Source: Methylocystis bryophila (GTDB lineage: Bacteria > Pseudomonadota > Alphaproteobacteria > Rhizobiales > Beijerinckiaceae). From it: a stretch of 64,000 nucleotides of DNA. The position numbers and the translations under genes are program-made. The stretch covers positions 124,001 to 188,000 of the forward strand of contig NZ_AP027149.1 of NCBI RefSeq assembly GCF_027925445.1, read 5' to 3'. Each line of letters begins with the position of its first letter. Position 1 is the first letter of the stretch. Below are positions 16,451 through 25,300 of the stretch, one piece after another. The notes beneath the pieces are model-generated. The model was given only the letters and a program-made list of their open reading frames with translations, ran no database searches and was not told the DNA's origin.

Positions 16451-18238
16451 ATGGCGACGCCCATCGAGGATTACGGCCTCATCGGCAATTGCGAAACCGC
16501 CGCGCTCGTGTCGAAGTCGGGCTCGATCGACTGGTTCTGCCCGCCTCGTTTCGATTCCGCCGCATGTTTCGCGGCGCTGCTGGGAACGCCGGAGAATGGC
16601 AGGTTCTTGATCACGCCCAAGGATTCGTCCGCGCGCGTCACGCGAAGATATCGCGACGGCACGCTCATCCTGGAGACGACATTCGAGACCAAAGACGGGA
16701 TCGCGACTCTCATCGACTTCATGCCGAAATCCGGAGGCTGCGATATCGTCCGCCTCATCGTCGGCGAATCCGGACGCGTGGAGTTTCAAACTGAGCTCGT
16801 CATTCGCTTCGATTATGGCGTCAGCATTCCCTGGGTGAGGCAATTGGAGGACGAGCCCGGACTCTACGCCGTAGCCGGGCCCGACGGGCTCATATTGAGG
16901 AGCCCGGTCGCGCTCCAGGGCCAGGACATGCGCTCGAGCGGCGAGTTCACGGTCGCGGCGGAAGAAACCGTCTCCTTCGCGCTGAGCTATACGCGATCTT
17001 ATGGAAGAACGCCGGCGCCTCTGAACCCCAAGCAGGCCCTCGCAGAGACGGAAGCATTCTGGCGCAAATGGCTCCATCCCTGTCCTTCCGTCGGCGACTG
17101 GGAGGAGGAAGTGAAGCGATCCTTGCTCACGCTCAAGGCGCTGAATTATGAGCCGACTGGGGGAATCGTCGCGGCGCCCACAACCTCTCTCCCGGAACGC
17201 CTCGGTGGCCAGCGTAATTGGGACTATCGCTATTGCTGGTTGCGCGACGCAGCCTTCACGCTCGGCGCGTTGATGAACCTGGGCTACTACGACGAGGCGA
17301 AGGCCTGGCGCGATTGGCTCTTGCGCGCGGTGGCCGGCAGCCCCGCGCAAATGCAAATTCTCTATGACGTCACGGGCGCCAAGCAGTTGCCTGAACGCGA
17401 GCTGACCTGGTTATCCGGTTACGGGGGTTCGCGCCCCGTCCGGATCGGCAATGCAGCCGTGGATCAGCGCCAGCTCGACGTCTATGGCGAGGTGCTGCAC
17501 GCGATACATGAGGCGCGGCTCGGCGGCTTGACCACAACGCGCCATAGCGCGGCTGTCGGACGCGTGGTCCTCGAACATCTGGAGTCGATCTGGCGCGAGC
17601 CCGATGAAGGGATTTGGGAGGTGCGCGGCGAGCCGCAGCACTTCACGCATTCCAAGGTCATGGCTTGGGTCGCGTTCGATCGCGCGGCCGAGATCGCGGC
17701 GAGCAATGGCGATGCGGAGATCGCCGGCCGCTGGCGTCGAAACGCCGACGAGATTCGCGCGGAGGTTTGCGTCCGGGGCTACGACGAGAAGCTCGGCAGT
17801 TTCGTTCAGTTCTACGGGTCTCGACGTCTCGATGCGAGCCTGCTGCAAATTCCGCTCGTCGGCTTCCTGCCTCCCGACCACCCGCATGTGCGCGGCACGC
17901 TAGCGGCGGTCGAGCGCGTGCTCCTGGATGGCAGCGGGCTGGTGATGCGCTATGAGACCGAGAGCGGTGTCGACGGCCTGCCCCCCGGCGAGGGCGCGTT
18001 CCTGGCCTGCAGCTTCTGGCTCGTTGAGAATTACGTCCAGCAAGGGCGCTTCAGCGAGGCGAGCGCCCTGTTCCAAAATCTCCTCTCCATGCGCAACGAC
18101 CTCGGACTACTCGCAGAGGAATATGATCCCCGAGCCCGGCGGCAGCTCGGCAATTTTCCGCAGGCCTTCAGTCACATCGGGCTCATCAACACCGCGGTCC
18201 GTTTCGCGCGCGCGAAACACGGGCAACAGCTACCCTAA
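16451..18238 (+). CDS. Glycoside hydrolase family 15 protein (glucoamylase/trehalase-like)
   Basis: A protein of 595 residues without signal peptide, so cytoplasmic. The N-terminal beta-sandwich domain starts IEDYGLIGNCETAALV, the usual beginning of bacterial GH15 proteins. The (alpha/alpha)6 catalytic domain shows NWDYRYCWLRDAAFTLGAL, the acidic GIWEVRG segment and LLAEEYDP, which hold the likely catalytic Glu residues, and QAFSHIGLINTA near the end. It hydrolyses alpha-glucosidic bonds, in trehalose or short maltosaccharides. A GGGAGAGCGGC site precedes the ATG. It converges with the pentose phosphate operon, overlapping pgl by 9 bases. This suggests supply of glucose to that pathway, by inference. 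Confidence 0.88.
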   Translation: MATPIEDYGLIGNCETAALVSKSGSIDWFCPPRFDSAACFAALLGTPENGRFLITPKDSSARVTRRYRDGTLILETTFETKDGIATLIDFMPKSGGCDIVRLIVGESGRVEFQTELVIRFDYGVSIPWVRQLEDEPGLYAVAGPDGLILRSPVALQGQDMRSSGEFTVAAEETVSFALSYTRSYGRTPAPLNPKQALAETEAFWRKWLHPCPSVGDWEEEVKRSLLTLKALNYEPTGGIVAAPTTSLPERLGGQRNWDYRYCWLRDAAFTLGALMNLGYYDEAKAWRDWLLRAVAGSPAQMQILYDVTGAKQLPERELTWLSGYGGSRPVRIGNAAVDQRQLDVYGEVLHAIHEARLGGLTTTRHSAAVGRVVLEHLESIWREPDEGIWEVRGEPQHFTHSKVMAWVAFDRAAEIAASNGDAEIAGRWRRNADEIRAEVCVRGYDEKLGSFVQFYGSRRLDASLLQIPLVGFLPPDHPHVRGTLAAVERVLLDGSGLVMRYETESGVDGLPPGEGAFLACSFWLVENYVQQGRFSEASALFQNLLSMRNDLGLLAEEYDPRARRQLGNFPQAFSHIGLINTAVRFARAKHGQQLP

Positions 18239-18967
18239 AACCGTGCCCGCCGCCTCGACGTCCGCGAAGATGCGCAACGCGCCCTCGGCGCGCAGCCGCC
18301 CTGCGGGAATGCCGGCGTCGTCCGCGCGCAGGCGCTTCAACGCGCTCCGCTTTCCGGCGCCGGCGATCAGAAAGGCCGTTTCGAAAGAGCTTTCGAGCGC
18401 TGGATAGGTGAGGGTGATGCGCGCCTCACTCGCAACCCCCTCAACCGCTACCACCCAACCGCGAGGCTCTTCCAAGGCGGACGCGCCCGGCATCAACGAG
18501 GCAGTGTGGCCATTGTCACCCAGTCCCAAGATCATTGCGTCGAAGATCGGCCTCTGCGGGTCGAGTTCTTGTGCGCCGTAAAAGGACTTGAGTTCCGCTT
18601 CATAAGCCCCCGCCGCGGCCTGTGGCGACAGCCCGACCGTCGGAATTGGATGGATGTTGACATGCGGAATCGGCGCGCGTGAAAGAAGCGCCTTCTGCGC
18701 CATCAGATAATTGCTGCGCGGATCGTCGTGCGGCACGAAGCGCTCGTCGCCCCAAAACCAATGCGTCCGCGACCAGGGGAACTTATCGCGAAAGGGCGGT
18801 TCGGCGAGCAGCTCGTAAGTTCGCTTGGGTGTCGAGCCGCCAGCGAGCGCGATGGCGAGGCGCCCCTCTCTCGATCTGGCGAGATCCGTCAGCCAAGCCG
18901 CGGCGGACTGCGCCAACGTCTCATCGTCGAGCAGGATTTTCAGCTCCGCTTGCGACGGCTTCGTCAT
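18230..18967 (-). CDS. pgl: 6-phosphogluconolactonase
   Basis: Hydrolyses 6-phosphogluconolactone to 6-phosphogluconate, the second oxidative pentose phosphate step. 245 residues, typical of the DevB/NagB-like type. Motifs: ALAGGSTPKRTYELL, HWFWGDERFVPHDDPRSN and LGLGDNGHTASLMPG. The ATG at 18967 is chosen because GGAGG stands 8 bases upstream; the ATG two codons earlier would be only 2 bases from it. It is last of the minus-strand operon that carries zwf and gnd, about 25 bases after the HAD gene. Confidence 0.93.
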   Translation of the reverse strand: MTKPSQAELKILLDDETLAQSAAAWLTDLARSREGRLAIALAGGSTPKRTYELLAEPPFRDKFPWSRTHWFWGDERFVPHDDPRSNYLMAQKALLSRAPIPHVNIHPIPTVGLSPQAAAGAYEAELKSFYGAQELDPQRPIFDAMILGLGDNGHTASLMPGASALEEPRGWVVAVEGVASEARITLTYPALESSFETAFLIAGAGKRSALKRLRADDAGIPAGRLRAEGALRIFADVEAAGTVLG

Positions 18968-18992
18968 CTCCATGCCCTCCCATGGGCCTGCG

Positions 18993-19808
18993 TCACGCCG
19001 CCAGAAAATATTTCCGCATGGCCTTGGCGAAGCCCTCGCTTTGGTTGCTGTCCGTCACAGCGTCGGCCTGGGACTTCACCGCGTTGCTGGCGTTGCCCAT
19101 GGCGATGGAAAAGCCGCTCTTCCTGAACATCAAGACGTCGTTTGGGCCATCGCCGATCGTCGCGATGTCCTTTGGCGAGATCCGAGACAGCTTCGCCAGC
19201 GTCTCCACGACGTCGCCCTTGTTGGCCTGCGGATGGGTCACGTCGAGATAATAGGCCTGAGATCGCGTTGCGCTCGCCTTGCCGTCAAGCGCTTCCTGCG
19301 CGGCCGTCTCGCAAGCGGCGACACGCGCGAAGTCGTCGGAGACGCCCACAATCTTGACCGTCTGAGCCAGATGCGCGTCGGAGAAACGCGCGACGACTTC
19401 CGGATCGAATTTGACGGTTCGCCGTTCGCGCGCGACATGCGGAGCGTCGGGGTCTCGAATAAGCCAAGAGCTTTCGGTGTAGAGCCAGGCGTCGAGCCCC
19501 TTGTCGAGGATGAGCCTCAACGCCTCGACGGCTGCCCCAGGGTCAAGCGTGCGCCGCTCGATGACCGAAAGATCCGGATGGACCAACACGCCGCCGTTAA
19601 AGCCGGCGATCGCGCCCGTGAGACACAGGGGCTCGATGAGCATCGACATGCCGCGTGGCGGACGCCCGCTGGTGATCGAGAGCTCCATGCCCGCCTCGTT
19701 GAGCTCTCTCGCCGCCGCCATCGCCTCTTGCGTCAGAATCTTGTCGTTCGTGACGAGCGTGCCGTCGACGTCGGCGAGCACGAGGCGAGGACGCGAATGT
19801 TTGGTCAT
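18993..19808 (-). CDS. HAD-superfamily (Cof-type) phosphatase
   Basis: A cytoplasmic haloacid-dehalogenase phosphatase of 271 residues. The start at 19808 overlaps the zwf stop (ATGA); an in-frame extension further upstream has no support. Motif I (LADVDGTLV) holds the nucleophile and acid/base Asp, motif II is the SITSGRP segment, and motif IV is IATIGDGPNDVLM. A large C2 cap lies between about residues 80 and 190, as in Cof-type enzymes. The substrate is unknown. Its place between zwf and pgl suggests a sugar phosphate. Confidence 0.85.
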   Translation of the reverse strand: MTKHSRPRLVLADVDGTLVTNDKILTQEAMAAARELNEAGMELSITSGRPPRGMSMLIEPLCLTGAIAGFNGGVLVHPDLSVIERRTLDPGAAVEALRLILDKGLDAWLYTESSWLIRDPDAPHVARERRTVKFDPEVVARFSDAHLAQTVKIVGVSDDFARVAACETAAQEALDGKASATRSQAYYLDVTHPQANKGDVVETLAKLSRISPKDIATIGDGPNDVLMFRKSGFSIAMGNASNAVKSQADAVTDSNQSEGFAKAMRKYFLAA

Positions 19809-21370
19809 CTCGCGACTTCCAGCTGCGGCGCCACCGCACGCCAGCGGCGTCCGTCTCGCTTCAGCAGCGCGTCCGCGGCGGCGGGACCGTCGCGGCCGGA
19901 GGGATAGTCGGGAAAGTCGGGCCGGGTCGAGCGCCAGGCGTCGAGCACCGGCTGCACGACGCGCCACGCCTCCTCCACCATATCGGCGCGCATGAATAGC
20001 GTCTGATCGCCGATCATGACGTCGCTGATCAGCGTCTCGTATCCGACATTGGGCTCCTTGGGGAACCAGTCCTCATAACGGAAGTCCATTCTGACGGCGG
20101 CGAGATCGACGACGGCGCCTGGCCGTTTGACGTCGAATTGCAGAGAGATCGCCTCCTTGGGCGCGATGCCGAGCACGAGCCAGTTGGGCGTGAGGCATTC
20201 CACCGGCGTGTGCTGGAAGGTGGCGGCGGGCGCTTGCTTGAAGCAGATCGCGACCTCGGTCGAGCGCTGCGACATGTGCTTGCCGGTACGGATGTAAAAC
20301 GGCACGCCGGCCCAGCGCCAATTGTCGATCTCCAGCCGCATCGCGACATAGGTTTCGACATTGGAGGTCTGCGAGACCCGAGGTTCATCGCGATAGGCGC
20401 GCTTTTGCTGATTGAGGACCACGCCGGCGCCATATTGGCCGCGCACGGCGTCTTCCAGCCTTACGGGCGGCATGGCCATGAAGACCTCGGCCTTCTTGGC
20501 TCTGATCGACATCGCGTCAAAGCCCACCGGCGGCTCCATGGCGATCATCGACACGAGCGAGAAGACATGGTTCGGGACCATGTCCCGCAGCGCGCCGGTC
20601 GCCTCGTAGAAATTGCCGCGCCCCTCGACCCCGACCGTTTCGGCGACGGTTATCTGAATATGATCGATGCGATCCCTGTTCCAGATGGGCTCGAAGAAGC
20701 CGTTGGCGAAGCGCAGAGCCATGATGCTCTGCACCGTTTCCTTGCCGAGAAAATGGTCGATGCGGAAGATCTGCTCCTCGCGCAGGACGCGGAGGATGCG
20801 TTCGTTGAGGAGCTGTGCGGAAGCAAGGTCGTGGCCGAAGGGCTTCTCGATCACGACCCGACGCCAATAAGGCGGGGCGCCGTCGGCTCGAGGATGATCA
20901 CGCGCAAGGCCCGCCGCCCCAAGCTCCTCGATGATCGTTTCGAAAAAGCGGTCGGCCACGGCAAGATAGAAGACGACATTGCGCGCCTCGAGCCTTTCCA
21001 GCTCGCTCGTCAATTGCTCATAGGTCTCCGCCCGGGTGACGTCGCCTTTGAGATAGATCATTTTCTCCGAGAGCTTGGCCCAAGCCCGCTCGTCGATGCC
21101 GGCCGCGCTGAACTCGGCGCGCGAGCCCACGAAGCGCTCGAGCGTAGCGTGCAGATTCTCGCGCCACTGCTGAGAGGAAAGGTCGCCGCGACTGACGCCG
21201 ATCAGCGCGAATTCTTCCGGCAGACTGTTCGTGCGCGCGAGATTGTAGAGCGCCGGCGTGAGCAGCCGATGCGTCAGATCGCCTTCCGCGCCGAAGATCA
21301 CCATGGCGCAGGGGTCAGGCCGCTTACGCGCCTGTCGCGGCATGCCGTCCCGACATCCGTCCTCAGTCAT
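19805..21370 (-). CDS. zwf: Glucose-6-phosphate 1-dehydrogenase
   Basis: Oxidises glucose-6-phosphate to the lactone with NAD(P)+. 521 residues. The nucleotide-binding start reads MVIFGAEGDLTHR, a variant of the GASGDLA signature. The substrate-site motif RIDHFLGKE and VIEKPFGHDLASA are present. GGAGTAGATC precedes the ATG, three bases after the gnd stop. It sits in the minus-strand order tkt, tal-pgi, gnd, zwf, HAD, pgl. Confidence 0.96.
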   Translation of the reverse strand: MTEDGCRDGMPRQARKRPDPCAMVIFGAEGDLTHRLLTPALYNLARTNSLPEEFALIGVSRGDLSSQQWRENLHATLERFVGSRAEFSAAGIDERAWAKLSEKMIYLKGDVTRAETYEQLTSELERLEARNVVFYLAVADRFFETIIEELGAAGLARDHPRADGAPPYWRRVVIEKPFGHDLASAQLLNERILRVLREEQIFRIDHFLGKETVQSIMALRFANGFFEPIWNRDRIDHIQITVAETVGVEGRGNFYEATGALRDMVPNHVFSLVSMIAMEPPVGFDAMSIRAKKAEVFMAMPPVRLEDAVRGQYGAGVVLNQQKRAYRDEPRVSQTSNVETYVAMRLEIDNWRWAGVPFYIRTGKHMSQRSTEVAICFKQAPAATFQHTPVECLTPNWLVLGIAPKEAISLQFDVKRPGAVVDLAAVRMDFRYEDWFPKEPNVGYETLISDVMIGDQTLFMRADMVEEAWRVVQPVLDAWRSTRPDFPDYPSGRDGPAAADALLKRDGRRWRAVAPQLEVAR

Positions 21371-21373
21371 GAT

Positions 21374-22381
21374 CTACTCCGCTGCGTCGCGAGACGAGGC
21401 GTCGGCCTCCTTCTTTTCGACATGTCCGCCGAATCCGAAGCGCATGGCGGAAAGCAGCCTGTCGCCGAAGCCGTGCCCGCGTCGCGACCGGAAGCGGGCA
21501 TAGAGCGCGGAGGAGAGCACCTCCGCCGGCGTCGCCTGCTCGATCGCCGCTTCAATGGTCCAGCGGCCTTCGCCGGAATCCTCGACAAAGCCAGAGAAAC
21601 CCTGGAGCTCCGGATCCTTGGCCAGCGCCGCGGCGGAGAGATCGAGAAGCCAGGAGGAAATCACGCTGCCGCGCCGCCAGACCTCCGCGATATCGGGAAT
21701 GTTCAGAGCAAATCGCTCGTCCTCGGGAAGCTCGCTCGAGTCCTTGGTGCGCAGGATGTCGAAGCCTTCGGCGTAGGCCTGCATGAGGCCATATTCCACG
21801 CCATTGTGCACCATCTTCACGAAATGCCCAGCGCCGGCGGGACCCGCGTGGATGTAGCCGCGCTCGGCGCGCGTATCGGCCGAGTCTCGGCCCGGCGTGC
21901 GCGCGATCTCGCCGACGCCGGGCGCGAGCGCCGCAAAAAACGGATCGAGGCGCTCGACGGCGTTCTCGGGGCCGCCGATCATCATGCAGTAGCCGCGCTC
22001 GAGACCCCAGACGCCGCCGGAGGTCCCGCAATCCACATAAAGAACGCCTTTCTCCTTCAGCGCTTTCGCGCGGCGAATATCGTCCTTGTAAAAAGTATTG
22101 CCGCCGTCGATGATTGTGTCGTCCGCCTCGAGCAGCTCGCCCAGTCGTTGGACGGTTTCCTCCGTTATCTCTCCCGCCGGCAGCATGACCCAGACGGCGC
22201 GCGGCTTGTCCAGCGCCCTTACGAGCTCTGCAAGCGAATCCGCTTGCGTCGCGCCCTCCTGCGCTAGAGCCGCGCGCGCCTTTGCGTTGGAGTCGAAGAC
22301 GAAGGCGCGGTGCCCCGCGCGCATGAGACGGCGGGCGATATTTCCGCCCATGCGGCCCAATCCGACGACGCCGATCTGCAT
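21374..22381 (-). CDS. gnd: 6-phosphogluconate dehydrogenase (decarboxylating), short type
   Basis: Converts 6-phosphogluconate to ribulose-5-phosphate and CO2. 335 residues, which matches the short GndA/YqeC-type rather than the 470-residue form. The Rossmann motif GVVGLGRMGGNIARRL lies at the N-terminus, and the substrate region YVDCGTSGGVWGLERG and the helix with HFVKMVHNGVEYG are present. AAGGAG precedes the ATG by 8 bases. It follows tal-pgi after about 18 bases. Confidence 0.94.
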   Translation of the reverse strand: MQIGVVGLGRMGGNIARRLMRAGHRAFVFDSNAKARAALAQEGATQADSLAELVRALDKPRAVWVMLPAGEITEETVQRLGELLEADDTIIDGGNTFYKDDIRRAKALKEKGVLYVDCGTSGGVWGLERGYCMMIGGPENAVERLDPFFAALAPGVGEIARTPGRDSADTRAERGYIHAGPAGAGHFVKMVHNGVEYGLMQAYAEGFDILRTKDSSELPEDERFALNIPDIAEVWRRGSVISSWLLDLSAAALAKDPELQGFSGFVEDSGEGRWTIEAAIEQATPAEVLSSALYARFRSRRGHGFGDRLLSAMRFGFGGHVEKKEADASSRDAAE

Positions 22382-22399
22382 AAAGTTTTCTCCTTGAAG

Positions 22400-25231
22400 C
22401 TAGCGCAGCGCAGCCTCCACTGCGCCGTAAAGATCTGCAAGGCCCGTTTGCGCGTCCTTGAGATGCACGCGGAGCGCGCGGCGTCCTCTCTCGACCATGG
22501 CGTCGAAATCGCCGCGCGCCTGCGCCGCCTCCACAACGCCGAAAGAATAGGCGTGGCCGGGAACGGCGATGTCTTTTGCTTCGTGGCAAGTGATCTGCAG
22601 AAAGACCCCCGAATTCGGGCCGCCCTTATAGGCCTGGCCCGTCGAGTGCTGAAAGCGAGGCCCGAAGCCGAGGCAAGAAGCTGAAAGCGTGCGTTCGTGG
22701 ATCAGGGCCCGCAATTCGTTGAGCGCGCGGATGTGCGCCTCATTGCGTTCGAGATAGGCAAGCAGGGCGAAGTAATCGCCTCTCAGCGCGTCGGCTTGAG
22801 CGAGATGGCGGCGAAGATATCCCGTCAGCGTGTTGTGCCGGCCGAGCTTGGCCCCGTATTCTCCGTCGGAGTAGAGCGCGAGACCGTTCTCGCTGAAGAG
22901 CGGCTCCTGGTCGGGCAGCCGATGCGACTTTTCATATTCCTCGGTCAAGGCGCGCGTGTTCGCCTTGCTGGCCTCGACGTCGGGCTGGTCGAAGGCGTTG
23001 ACGCCGAGCACCGCGCCGGCGACGACGGTCGCGATTTCAAATCGGAAGAACTCCTGACCCAAATTCCCGACATCCCGCACGAGAACGCGGGCGACCGGAT
23101 GACCCGCCCGCCCCAACGCTTCGACGAGCTGTTGCTGGCGCATGTCCGCACGCCCTTCGAGCTCGATATAGACGAAGAAGCGATCCTGACCGTAGCGCTC
23201 GACCGCGGCAAGCGGCTCGTCCGCGATGGGGATCAAGCCTTTCCCCTGCTTGCCCGTGCTCTCGGCGAAAAGCTGCTCCAGCCAAGCCGCAATGGCCCCG
23301 AAAGCCGGCGATGCGATGATCGTGACCTTGTCGCGCGCGCGCCATCGCGTCGCCACGCCAATCGCGACGCCAAGTCGCACGCCGGGGTTCTGCGCCGGCG
23401 GCGCATCCGGACCACAGGAGCGCATCATGATCTTGGCGTTTACGAGCAGGCGCCGCACGTCGAGCCCCATCGCCGCCGCCGGCACGAGACCGAAGCGCGA
23501 CAAGGCGGAGTAGCGGCCGCCAATGCTCGCGTCGCCGAAGAAGACGCGCGCGAAGCCCGCCTCACGGGCGCGCCTCTCCAGCGAGGACCCTCTGTCGGTT
23601 ACGGCGATGAAACGCTCCCCGGCCCGGTCGCGTCCGCGGGAAGTGGCGATGCGATCAAAGAAATAGTCGAACAGAATGTTCGGCTCGAGCGTGCCGCCGG
23701 ATTTCGATGACACGATCACAAGGGTCTTGTCGATGTCGAGCGCCCTTTCGGTCGCCTCGATCTGGGCGGGATCGGTGCTGTCGAGCACGTGGAGCTTCGG
23801 CCAGCCGGGCTGAGGCCCGAAGGTTTCGGCCATGACCTCCGGCGCCAGGCTCGAGCCGCCCATGCCGAGGAGCAGCGCGTCGGAGCACCCTAGCCGCTTC
23901 ACTTGCGCGGCGAAATCTTCAAGCTCGGAGACGCGCTCGAGCTCGGCGTCGACGATGCGCAGCCAGCCGAGCCATTGGCTCTCGTCGGCGCCGCTCCAAA
24001 GCGAGGCGTCCCCCGCCCAGAGACGCCGGACATTGCCATCCTTGCGCCATCTCTCGAGCTCTTCCTCATAGCGCCTTTGCGCATCGCATGAATTCATGCC
24101 GAAGGCGAAGCTCGGCTGCGGGCCGTCAATCAGCCCCAATCGCCGCTGAGCGATTGCCGCGAGCAGCTTGTCGAAAGAGTCGGCGAAGAGCCGGACGCCC
24201 TCCTCCGTAAGAGCCTGCGTGACCTCGTCCAAGCTAACGCCATAGTCGGCGAGCGCCGCGAGGTCGGCCTGCGCTTGCGGCAAATCGCGCTCGATCGCAT
24301 CCGGCGTGACGACGCCATGGTCGCGGAAGGCGTCCAGCGTCGCGGGCGGCAAGGTGTTGACCGTATCCCGTCCAATAAGCTCCTCGACGTAAATCGTATC
24401 CTTGTAAGCGGCGTTCTTCGTGCTCGTCGAAGCCCAGAGAAGGCGCTGGACCTTCGCTCCGGCGTCTGCGAGGCGCCGCCAGCGCGCTCCGGCGACAAGC
24501 GACTTGAACACCGCATAGGCGACCTTGGCGTTGGCGATCGCCGTCTTGCCCTTGAGCCGCAGCGCGCCCTCGTTCTTTGCGCCGTCCAGCAGCTTGTCCA
24601 CGGCCGTGTCGATGCGGCTGACGAAGAAGCTCGCGACGCTCGCGACCTTTGAAACGTCGCCGCCCGCCCGCAGCAGATCCTCAAGGCCCGCCATGTAGGC
24701 GTCGGCGACCCGTTCATAGACGTCGACTGAAAACAGCAGCGTGATATTGACGTTGATCCCCTGCGCGATCAGCGCGCGAATCGCCGGCAGGCCGGCTTCC
24801 GTCGCCGGGACCTTGACCATCAGGTTCGGGCGCGCGACGGCTCGCCAAAGATGGAGCGCCTCGGCCATCGTGGCCTCGGTGTCGTTTGCAACGTAGGGCG
24901 AGCACTCCAGGCTGATGAATCCGTCCCTTCCTTGCGTGCGATCGTAGATAGGACGCAGGACATCGGCTGCATTCCGGATGTCCTCGATTGCGAGCGCCTC
25001 GTATATCTCCGATATGCTGTGATCGCCTTGCGACTGGACCGCCTTGAGCCCGGCGTCATATTCGTTGCTCTCGCCAATCGCCTTCTCGAAGATTGACGGA
25101 TTGGAGGTTGCGCCTCTCAGGCTGTCGCGTTCCATGCGCATGCGCAGCTCGCCGCCTTCGACGAAGCTTCGCTTGAGGAAATCGATCCACACCGACTGGC
25201 CGCAGGCGTCCAGATCATTCAACGCATTCAT
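22400..25231 (-). CDS. Bifunctional transaldolase / glucose-6-phosphate isomerase
   Basis: A fusion enzyme of 943 residues. Residues 1-370 are transaldolase (GATSNPSIFEKAI, LMVKVPATEAGLPAI with the Schiff-base Lys in MVKVPAT, ITLLFSVDVYERVADAYMAG). Residues about 390-943 are phosphoglucose isomerase (LLLGMGGSSLAPEVMAETF, VIVSSKSGGTLEPN). The ATG at 25231 gives MNALNDLDACGQSVW, the usual beginning of the family, with GAGGG upstream. An upstream in-frame ATG at 25291 lacks support. The fusion links hexose-phosphate and pentose-phosphate pools in one protein. It is flanked by tkt and gnd on the same strand. Confidence 0.93.
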   Translation of the reverse strand: MNALNDLDACGQSVWIDFLKRSFVEGGELRMRMERDSLRGATSNPSIFEKAIGESNEYDAGLKAVQSQGDHSISEIYEALAIEDIRNAADVLRPIYDRTQGRDGFISLECSPYVANDTEATMAEALHLWRAVARPNLMVKVPATEAGLPAIRALIAQGINVNITLLFSVDVYERVADAYMAGLEDLLRAGGDVSKVASVASFFVSRIDTAVDKLLDGAKNEGALRLKGKTAIANAKVAYAVFKSLVAGARWRRLADAGAKVQRLLWASTSTKNAAYKDTIYVEELIGRDTVNTLPPATLDAFRDHGVVTPDAIERDLPQAQADLAALADYGVSLDEVTQALTEEGVRLFADSFDKLLAAIAQRRLGLIDGPQPSFAFGMNSCDAQRRYEEELERWRKDGNVRRLWAGDASLWSGADESQWLGWLRIVDAELERVSELEDFAAQVKRLGCSDALLLGMGGSSLAPEVMAETFGPQPGWPKLHVLDSTDPAQIEATERALDIDKTLVIVSSKSGGTLEPNILFDYFFDRIATSRGRDRAGERFIAVTDRGSSLERRAREAGFARVFFGDASIGGRYSALSRFGLVPAAAMGLDVRRLLVNAKIMMRSCGPDAPPAQNPGVRLGVAIGVATRWRARDKVTIIASPAFGAIAAWLEQLFAESTGKQGKGLIPIADEPLAAVERYGQDRFFVYIELEGRADMRQQQLVEALGRAGHPVARVLVRDVGNLGQEFFRFEIATVVAGAVLGVNAFDQPDVEASKANTRALTEEYEKSHRLPDQEPLFSENGLALYSDGEYGAKLGRHNTLTGYLRRHLAQADALRGDYFALLAYLERNEAHIRALNELRALIHERTLSASCLGFGPRFQHSTGQAYKGGPNSGVFLQITCHEAKDIAVPGHAYSFGVVEAAQARGDFDAMVERGRRALRVHLKDAQTGLADLYGAVEAALR

Positions 25232-25300
25232 GACGCGACCCTCGACATTTCTCCGTGCCTTCTCATCGCTCGAATAGTCCTGCTCGAACAAGCTTTAGAG

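Noticed and set aside
20138..22267. 709-codon open frame on the plus strand across zwf and gnd
   Set aside because: Antisense of two well-supported enzymes; no domain or ribosome-binding site.
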